Source: Oscarella lobularis (taxonomy: Eukaryota; Porifera; Homoscleromorpha; Homosclerophorida; Oscarellidae). From it: DNA of 64,000 nt. The notes under the pieces are model-generated. The model searched no databases and was not told the origin of the DNA. It worked only from the letters and a program-made list of their open reading frames with translations. The stretch lies in NCBI RefSeq assembly GCF_947507565.1, contig NC_089179.1:3241747-3305746 (forward strand), in the 5' to 3' direction. Of this stretch, positions 57,900-64,000 are shown piece after piece. Position 1 is the first letter of the stretch, and the number at the start of each line of letters is the position of its first letter. Made by a program: the position numbers and the translations under genes.

Positions 57900-58679
57900 G
57901 GCTTTCTATCTCTTTTCATCCAAACTTGCCCGTTTATATTGAGTAAAAAGACACGGGTATGATGTCACTTCCTCTAAATGTATTGAATGAATGACGTCTT
58001 TTCCGTCTTTCTAAAGTGCTAACTAGATTAGACCCGCTTTCTAATACAATTGCCGGTTCTTAGCATGACCATAAAAGGTCGTATTGAACTAAAGCGTAGG
58101 ACGTTAGAACACGGCACTCGTGTCCCTCCCAAAAACAACGCCAGGACCTTACTCCCACTCAAATTATATGGGACGTCTTGTTGATTCCAATGCTGTTGCA
58201 TAGTAAATGTATTATAAACAGATTCTCTAAAAACAATTATCTCTAACACGAATTTCTACTGGCCGTTCTACTTCAAATGTTCTAAACGTTCTCCACAGAA
58301 GATAAATACAATAATGGAGCCGCTTCTGCGGAAGCCAACAACAAGCCAATCCATGCAGTTGCCCTCTCTTTACGTTTGCCAGACAACCCTAAACAAAGTC
58401 AGTATAAGTATTATTACCTATTGCTTCGATTATGCATGCTTCTCCAACAAAGGCTTTCTCAGAAAGTGCAGCTTGAAAAACGTGAAGGGTTATGACGCCT
58501 CTGCCGTCCGACCGCCCATATGGATTTAATCAGTCTCGTTTTCTCACTCATCTATACATATACTGCAATTACAATTAAACTCGATGCCATGTTTCAGTGC
58601 ACCTTTTTTTTTTAATGTTTTATAAATGACTGTTCGGCCTAGATCTTTTTCCTTTTCCGATATAAAAAATTCTCTACTG
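57900..58679. other. 5' flank of CTHRC1 copy A, no gene
   Basis: 57880-58205 matches 60002-60330, the 5' flank of CTHRC1 copy B. Beyond that I see only short frames without recognisable motifs. Confidence 0.4.
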
Positions 58680-58814
58680 AGACAGGGCCAATCCTCCTCT
58701 TCTTTTTCCATTCTCTTTGACTGCAGTATTGCAGAGAATGTAGCCTACGGCTACAACTCGCGCCTCGTCACTCAGGAGGAAGTAGAAGAAGCGGCATGTC
58801 CACTAGTAGCCTGA
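58680..58814 (+). pseudogene. ABCB-type transporter exon fragment
   Basis: A short frame contains [15 protein letters not shown] and TQEEVEEAA, the stretch just after the Q-loop in the second nucleotide-binding domain of P-glycoprotein-like ABCB transporters. It stops soon after, and no Walker or signature exon lies nearby. An isolated relic. Confidence 0.6.
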
Positions 58815-59120
58815 CTCCAGTGTTACCTAAATAATCTATAGATTCACCTGTCGCACCGTCGAATCCTCTATAAGAAACATAGTTTTCTTTCTAAGGCACC
58901 TGCGGAAATATGACTGGGAATTGCAGGAAAGCGTGCAGTTTGTATTGTCAAAGCTAGTCGTATTACAAAGGAAGCACTAGTATAGGGAGACTCGGAGTCT
59001 CGAGAAAGAGTACCACTACAAGTCTACCAGTAATAATTCACAAGCATACCGAACATACAACTCAGCGTCATGCAGACGTCAATAGAATTGGTCAATTAAA
59101 ATTCATTGGCTTGAGTCCAG
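58815..59120. other. 3' flank of CTHRC1 copy B
   Basis: From about 58990 the sequence matches the 3' flank of copy A (56870-56990). No gene seen. Confidence 0.4.
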
Positions 59121-60001
59121 TCAGGTTTGCGACTGGGGATATTCTTCGATCATTATACGAGAAACAGATCTCCATCCAGACCGACGATCAGATGATCCAT
59201 AGCCCTGACAGTTTCCCACATGAACAGCTACCCTTATTGATCCAGATGGAATGTTCTCACAGAATCTTTCTATTTGGCGATGTCGAAGAGGATTATCGTT
59301 GGTGTACAGATACAGAACTCCTTCAATTGTCATTGGTCCTGAACATTCTGCTCCATTAAAAGTGATGTACCAACGTCCACAGCAACCACTAGTACACCTG
59401 ACTCTCATATTGGCAGCATACGCTACTTTGAGAGAGGTAGAAGAGTGACGTTTTTTGAAAACACATTCCTGATGGAAATCAATTTAGAGTGTGTAAAATT
59501 CACCTTTGAAAATTACCTGTATGAGACCTGTATCTTTTTCATCTTCTCTTTTCCAGACACACTGCTTCCAGTTAATAGAATTGGCAGTGCCGTTTTCTCC
59601 TTGAGGTCCGGGCTCTCCTCTTTGTCCCAAACTTCCTTTGATCCCTTTTTCTCCTTTGATTCCTATTGGCCCCATTGATCCTCTTTGTCCCAAACTTCCT
59701 TTAAGACCCGTCTTTCCAGTGACTCCTTTATCACCTCTGTCTCCCTTAGCGCCCTTCATTCCGTCATCTCCTTTCAATCCATCTCTTCCAGGCAATCAAT
59801 TGTGCCCTGGGGACCCTGGAATTCCTGGAACTCCTGAACACCCTCCAACAGAACCCTTAGAAAAGACAGTATTTCTTTTTGGCGATAGAAGAGTCTACTG
59901 AACTGAGATACCTGATCTGATTTGGGGTTATTGCTCTCGACAGCGTTCAAAAATAGAATGAGTGCTACAAACAAGCACTGAAAAGTTGAACTAGCAATCA
60001 T
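59121..60001 (-). pseudogene. CTHRC1: CTHRC1-like copy B with a nonsense codon
   Basis: Nearly identical to copy A over all three exons (MIASSTFQCLFVALIL; CCGRWYITFNGAECSGPMTI; RSVSRIMIEEYP). In the collagen exon, the Gly codon GGA after PGSPGHN in copy A is TGA here (plus strand ...GGCAATCAATTG at about 59791-59802). This stops translation early in the collagen run. Everything else looks conserved, so the change is recent, a polymorphism or a sequencing error. Confidence 0.75.
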
Positions 60002-60529
60002 TGTGTTGTCTTGCTCGCTGATGCTTTCTATCCCTTTTCATCCAAACTTGCCCGTTTATATTGAGTAAAAAGACACGGGTATGATGTCACTTCCTGTAAA
60101 TGTAGTCAATAGATGACGTCTTTTCTGTCTTTCTAAAGTCCTAACTACATTAGACCCGCGTTCTAATACAATTGCCGGTTCTTAGCATGACCATAAAAGG
60201 TCGTATTGAACTAAAGCGTAGGACGTTAGAACACGGCACTCGTGTCCCTCCCAAAAACAAGGCCAGGACCTTACTCCCACTCAAAGTATATGGAACGTCT
60301 TGTTGATTCCAATGCTGTTGAATAATAAATGTATTACTTGCAGCGCGTACGTCGCCCTTCTGTTTCGGCCGCATATCTTTTTTTCAAACAGCTGAAGAAC
60401 GCGAAGCAAAAAGGAAACGTTCACACGACATATTGGAAACTACGTACGTCTCTTCTCACTCAAATGGACGCAAACAGTTCTCAGTGTGTATACATGTATG
60501 GGAGATGAAGATGCAGCAGTGACTTTTTC
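60002..60529. other. 5' flank of CTHRC1 copy B
   Basis: Matches the flank of copy A up to about 60330; the remainder has no recognised feature. Confidence 0.4.
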
Positions 60530-60576
60530 GGGGCTTTCTAGCAGCGTTCTAGGGTTTCGAACAGAAACGCAATGAC
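60530..60576 (+). pseudogene. remnant of the CFAP251 stop-proximal coding end
   Basis: GCTTTCTAGCAGCGTTCTAG and the following bases repeat the last ~14 codons of CFAP251 (54113-54157), with FLSETQ-stop now FRTETQ-stop. It lies just 3' of fibrinogen-domain gene B, as the real CFAP251 end lies 3' of gene A, so a block spanning CFAP251 tail, fibrinogen gene and P450 was duplicated. Confidence 0.8.
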
Positions 60577-60607
60577 AGGTAAAGACAAAGAATACATATA
60601 TTGAGTC

Positions 60608-61730
60608 TCATTTAGATCGAAATTTCATCTCGGAAAATTTGAGGGGTTCGGTTTTCCAACTATTCCACCATATTCCATCACCTCCCGTGCGGTAGTAGCC
60701 CCCATTTAGATTAGAATAATGGCAATTGTCGTACCACCAAGCACCGTGCCAGGTAATGGCACAATTGCTGGTGTCCAGATCATTGTCTTGGTCTTTGGTC
60801 GTAAATTTCTTTCCATTGTGGTAGTTAATAGGAAGGGAGTCGCCAGCATTTCCACTGTACCCACTCACACTCAAAACGTATTCAGTACTTTCGTCACCAA
60901 CATTAAAAGTGGAATACTTTGCATACGATCTGCTTCCCTTCCCGTCTCCAAGATCAACTCTAAGTTCATTTTCGCTGAGACTGAGTAGCCAGTGTAGATA
61001 ATCAAGACCTAACCAGAACTCTACACCTATATTACCAAAGCCGCGTCTGTAGTCATTCCATTCACGATAGAAGTCGATAGATCCGTCTTGTCTTCGTTGA
61101 AAGACGGTCCAACCACCTCCCTCTGTGTCCATATCACAGTAGACTCGAATTGTACGCGATGAATTAGGTAGAAAAATTAGGTAGAAGAACGTCGTAGATG
61201 CCGCTTTGTGCTAGATTGTTGCGTTCGTAAATGCATGAACAGGAACACGATTCGTTCAGAAGTAGCCTCCCTACATAATAGACTAAGATAACATTGCTTT
61301 GCGTTATGACCGCCTGAACTTTGACCTTCCATCACCCCACCCCAGTCGCCTTTCTGAGATAATGAATTAGCTGATGTATAAAGGCGATCGAAGCACGTAT
61401 AGACTACCTGTCCTTTTTGCCCTACGAGTCCGGTCTCTCCCTAAACGTTGCGCTCGATTACTCTGTTTACACTGCAAGACACGCCTACCTTTTGTCCGTC
61501 AGTGCCGTTTTCCCCTTTCTAAATGAATACCGCGACGATAGAGTAGAAAGACGTAGTTTTCGAGTGAAATGTCAAACCTCTCCTTTCGTTCCGACACTTC
61601 GTTTCTCGTACTGGTCCAAAGGCATGCAGACCGTGGGTCCTTCTGACGGGATGATGATTGGATTTTGGCAAGTATTCGTGCTTGCTCCCCATCCAAATAT
61701 CAACGAAGTCAGAAAGAGCAAGAAGTGCAT
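60608..61730 (-). pseudogene. collagen/fibrinogen-domain gene B, 13-base insertion
   Basis: Signal peptide at 61730 (MHFLLFLTSLIFGWGAS), TVCMPLDQYEKRSVGTKGE, collagen exons, then a complete fibrinogen-related domain in one frame from about 61132 ([66 protein letters not shown]-stop at 60608). Relative to copy A, 13 extra bases (AGGTAGAAGAACG on plus, about 61179-61191) duplicate local sequence and shift the frame, giving an early TAA before the domain. The lesion differs from the one in copy A. Confidence 0.65.
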
Positions 61731-62117
61731 TGTCGGTGTCCCAGACGTGAAATGACATCAGTTCCCGTCTTACTTTACTCTTAGATCATAGCGTGCATAA
61801 TAATAAGAAATCCGATCTCGAGGTCATGCACCCTCCTCGCCCACGTCATGCACGGTACGCACAGTGTACTAGGCGTGTCTCTCTTTGCGAGTCGAAGACA
61901 GAGAGTTAGCATGAAAGTCAGCGGCCATGAATGACGCAGCATACACTACGTAACACTCTTCCTGAGAACGTTGATGCTTGTACAGTAGAGCGAATCGTTG
62001 AAGCTGAGGAGAAAGAAATCTGAAATTTCGAACAAACTAAACGCGTAACACGCCAACGAAAAACGCCGCGGTTTCAAGGCAAATTATCCCTGTTATACAA
62101 AAAAAAAATTCCGAAAC
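61731..62117. other. intergenic, duplicated flank
   Basis: Matches parts of 55982-56400, the same interval beside gene A. No gene seen. Confidence 0.4.
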
Positions 62118-63822
62118 TCATCTTGCTCTGATGGATATCACACATCCATCCGCCGGAACTATCGTCGCATCGAAAATCATTTTATAACTTTTATCCGTTT
62201 CAATACGACGCCAGTCAGCCATGCCAGAGGCAATAGCCGTCGTTAGAAGTATCGATAGTTCGGCGAGATTTTTACCCACGCACCGATGCACTCCAACGCC
62301 AAAGGGAATATAGTGCTTCACATTTCGAATGTGTTCGCGACGTTCCGGCCCGAACCTATCGGGATCGAACTTGTGGGGTTCGGAAAAGCCGTCGGTGAAT
62401 AGAACGTGGCGTAAGTTTGGAACAACCCTCGTCTCCTTGGGTATAAAAATGCCATTGATCTTGCAATCGCGCTCGGCCTTGAAGCCGAGACCCAAAAGCG
62501 GGTGTTCAAAACGTAGAATTTCTCTCATAACCTTAATTAAGAAAATCGAGTCTTTATGACAAAGACCTACTTTACAAATCACTGCATCGCTTACTTGCGT
62601 TGTGTAGGTCATCTGGTTCAATATTTCGGTGGTGATTGGACTGTCGTTCGGGCGAAGTTGGATCTGTTCACTGTGTATTCGAGCCAGAACGTCGGGATGG
62701 GCGCTCATGAGACCGAAAAATGCTGTCAGCGTCGATACGGTCGTGTCGAGACCCGCAAGAAGGAAAGTCACTTGATGATCGGTGACAATTCGTTTGATGT
62801 CAGAGTCTTCCAACTGGCCGTCGCTTTTCTCAATCAAAGACTGTATCCAATGGTCGGTAAGGGAATACAGCTTTCTCCCTTCTCTCGCGCGCTCAATGGA
62901 AGCCTGGACAATGGGCATCATATCGCGAATCAATAATTTGCGAGCTTTCAAGGCACGCCAGAACGTCGTACCAGGAAAGTTCAAAGGAAACGCCTGAACT
63001 CCCTTTATCACTGCATAATAATTCTCCCTCCAGTGCAGGTGACGGTCATAGTCCGGTCCCAAGAAAGCGTTCATGAGAAAATCGAAGACCATGTCGCGAG
63101 CTCTCGACTGAACCCGAATCGTTCCGCTTCCGTTATTTCGCTCGCACTCCCTGATCCAAAGACGAAGGTGCTTTCGAGCATTGCTTTCCATCGTAGGCAA
63201 ATACGACGTCAATCTCTTGCGCGATAAAACGGAAATCAACGTTTTTCGAAGAAAGACGTGTTCCGCTCCGCTCACGAAAATCAGCGTCTTGCCGAAGAGG
63301 CTGTCGTCGGCGGGAGTTAGAGATATAGTGAAATCGCGGCCTTGTGCTTTCATAACGGTCTTGAATACAGTGGCATCGTTGATGTACAACGCAAATCTTT
63401 ATAGTATACAACAAAATCAAGCGACATCTCATTAATTAATTAATTAATTAATTAATTAACCAACAAGCAAGATAAATTTTATTCTCTTATATCTATGGTT
63501 TAGCGGACTGAGACTGACACGCACAATAGACTTAGTTAATTAATCTAAATAATTGCATACTCTCGCCTAAGCTGTGACTAGCGCGTCACGGAATAAAATT
63601 TACTACGTACCTTCCCAATATTGAATCCCACGACACTCTTCCTCTTGCGAAAGCTTCAGAGACAAACTTGTGCGCATCGCGTACGAGCGGAATCAGGTTT
63701 CCTATAAAGGGAGGAACCCATTTGGGACCGGGAATGCCTTTTCCAAGCCGATGCAAGCGCCTCTGTTCCAACGCGACAAGCACAACTAGGGTCAAAGTAA
63801 CAACAGCGAGTGCGAGAAGCAT
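62118..63822 (-). CDS. cytochrome P450, CYP710/CYP61 (sterol C22-desaturase)-like
   Basis: Start at Met 63822, just ahead of a membrane anchor (LLALAVVTLTLVVLVAL). First exon: GKGIPGPKWVPPFIGNLIPL, ending near WDSILG at 63608. After an intron of about 210 bases the second exon gives LYINDATVF, LFGKTLIFVSG, then I-helix LLAGLDTTVS, ExxR (EILR), FDPDRFGPERR, heme motif FGVGVHRCVG and the tail DATIVPADGCV. The N-terminal P-P-x-x-G-N, LI.LV.D and LYI.D spacing and the tail resemble CYP710/CYP61, membrane enzymes that desaturate the sterol side chain at C22; substrate here is inferred. A 63-nt GT-AG intron at 62532-62594 has no stop and is a multiple of three. A truncated copy lies at 56407-56682. 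Confidence 0.82.
63430..63462. repeat. TTAA microsatellite in the P450 intron
   Basis: About eight TTAA/TAAT units inside the long intron of the P450 gene. Confidence 0.8.
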
Positions 63823-63890
63823 CGGGAGGGAAAATGACGTCACTAGTTCCAAGTCCCGTATAGTATAACGTAGCCTGTTTCTCCTCCTCC
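63823..63890. promoter_or_regulatory. 68-base divergent promoter with CRE-like palindrome
   Basis: The gap between the P450 ATG (63822, -) and the plus-strand ATG at 63891 holds TGACGTCA at 63835-63842. Both genes must share this sequence or have promoters in each other's coding region. Confidence 0.45.
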
Positions 63891-64000
63891 ATGAGCAGTG
63901 CAGAACCGGTTCTACAGCTTGCACGAGACTACATTGCAAGAAAATGGACGCCTGAGGATCGAGACTCTGTTCTCGAAATCATTAAGAACTGTCTCGCCTC
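63891..64000 (+). CDS. 5' end of an unrecognised gene, cut by the window edge
   Basis: ATG 63891 in CCTCCATGAGC opens a frame that stays open to the end (MSSAEPVLQLARDYIARKW and so on), with amphipathic helical character. Too short to name. Support comes from the open frame and the divergent placement next to the P450. Confidence 0.45.
   Translation, partial: MSSAEPVLQLARDYIARKWTPEDRDSVLEIIKNCLA

Overview
The window reads as metazoan nuclear DNA from a compact, gene-dense genome. Almost every gene is split by 40-65 nt introns, and intergenic gaps are often below 400 nt. Orthologues of PAXIP1, PIBF1/CEP90, CFAP251/WDR66 and CTHRC1, with fibrinogen-domain/collagen proteins, place it in animals. 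The mix of ROCO-Death proteins, ficolin-like proteins and a CYP710/CYP61-like P450 fits a sponge, perhaps a homoscleromorph such as Oscarella. That placement is inference from gene content and was not tested by any search.

Layout. 0.5-10.3 kb: PAXIP1 (+), a triad-less serine-protease homologue (-), a secreted Cys-rich protein (+), a broken THAP fragment (-), and PIBF1 (+). 10.3-14.1 kb: a block flanked by a ~290 bp direct repeat of the PIBF1 3' end, holding a gene that ends in a CaaX box; then an intronless MFS transporter (-). 14.2-17.5 kb: a collagen/fibrinogen-domain gene (-), a decayed relative, and an unrecognised helical protein (-).

17.9-47.4 kb is the most unusual part. It holds four ROC-COR-Death genes, all on +. 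The first carries a Mind-bomb-like front half (MIB/HERC2, ZZ, MIB-repeat, RING) fused to ROC-COR-Death. The second has ankyrin repeats in a three-exon higher-order pattern ahead of ROC-COR-Death. The third and fourth are tandem duplicates resembling DAPK1 without its kinase. The third contains about 3 kb of 156-bp tandem units, each one 99-nt phase-0 exon (exactly one ankyrin repeat) plus one 57-nt intron; its sister lacks this array. Among them lie a Kelch/coiled-coil/TKL-kinase gene (-), two decaying SMYD-like pieces, and MFS pseudogene fragments.

48.5-64 kb: a third MFS copy (-) diverges from CFAP251 (+). After it comes a nested duplicated block of collagen/fibrinogen-domain genes, CTHRC1-like genes and a CYP710-like P450. 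One member of most pairs, or both, is broken. A partial + strand gene runs off the right end.

Themes: (1) cell-death or innate-sensor style proteins (ROCO-Death with ankyrin or MIB sensors, ficolin-like lectins) expanding by tandem duplication; (2) conserved ciliary and nuclear housekeeping genes (PIBF1, CFAP251, PAXIP1) whose 3' ends were copied along with neighbouring accessory genes. Gene boundaries come from reading splice sites by eye, so individual exon edges may be off by a few bases.
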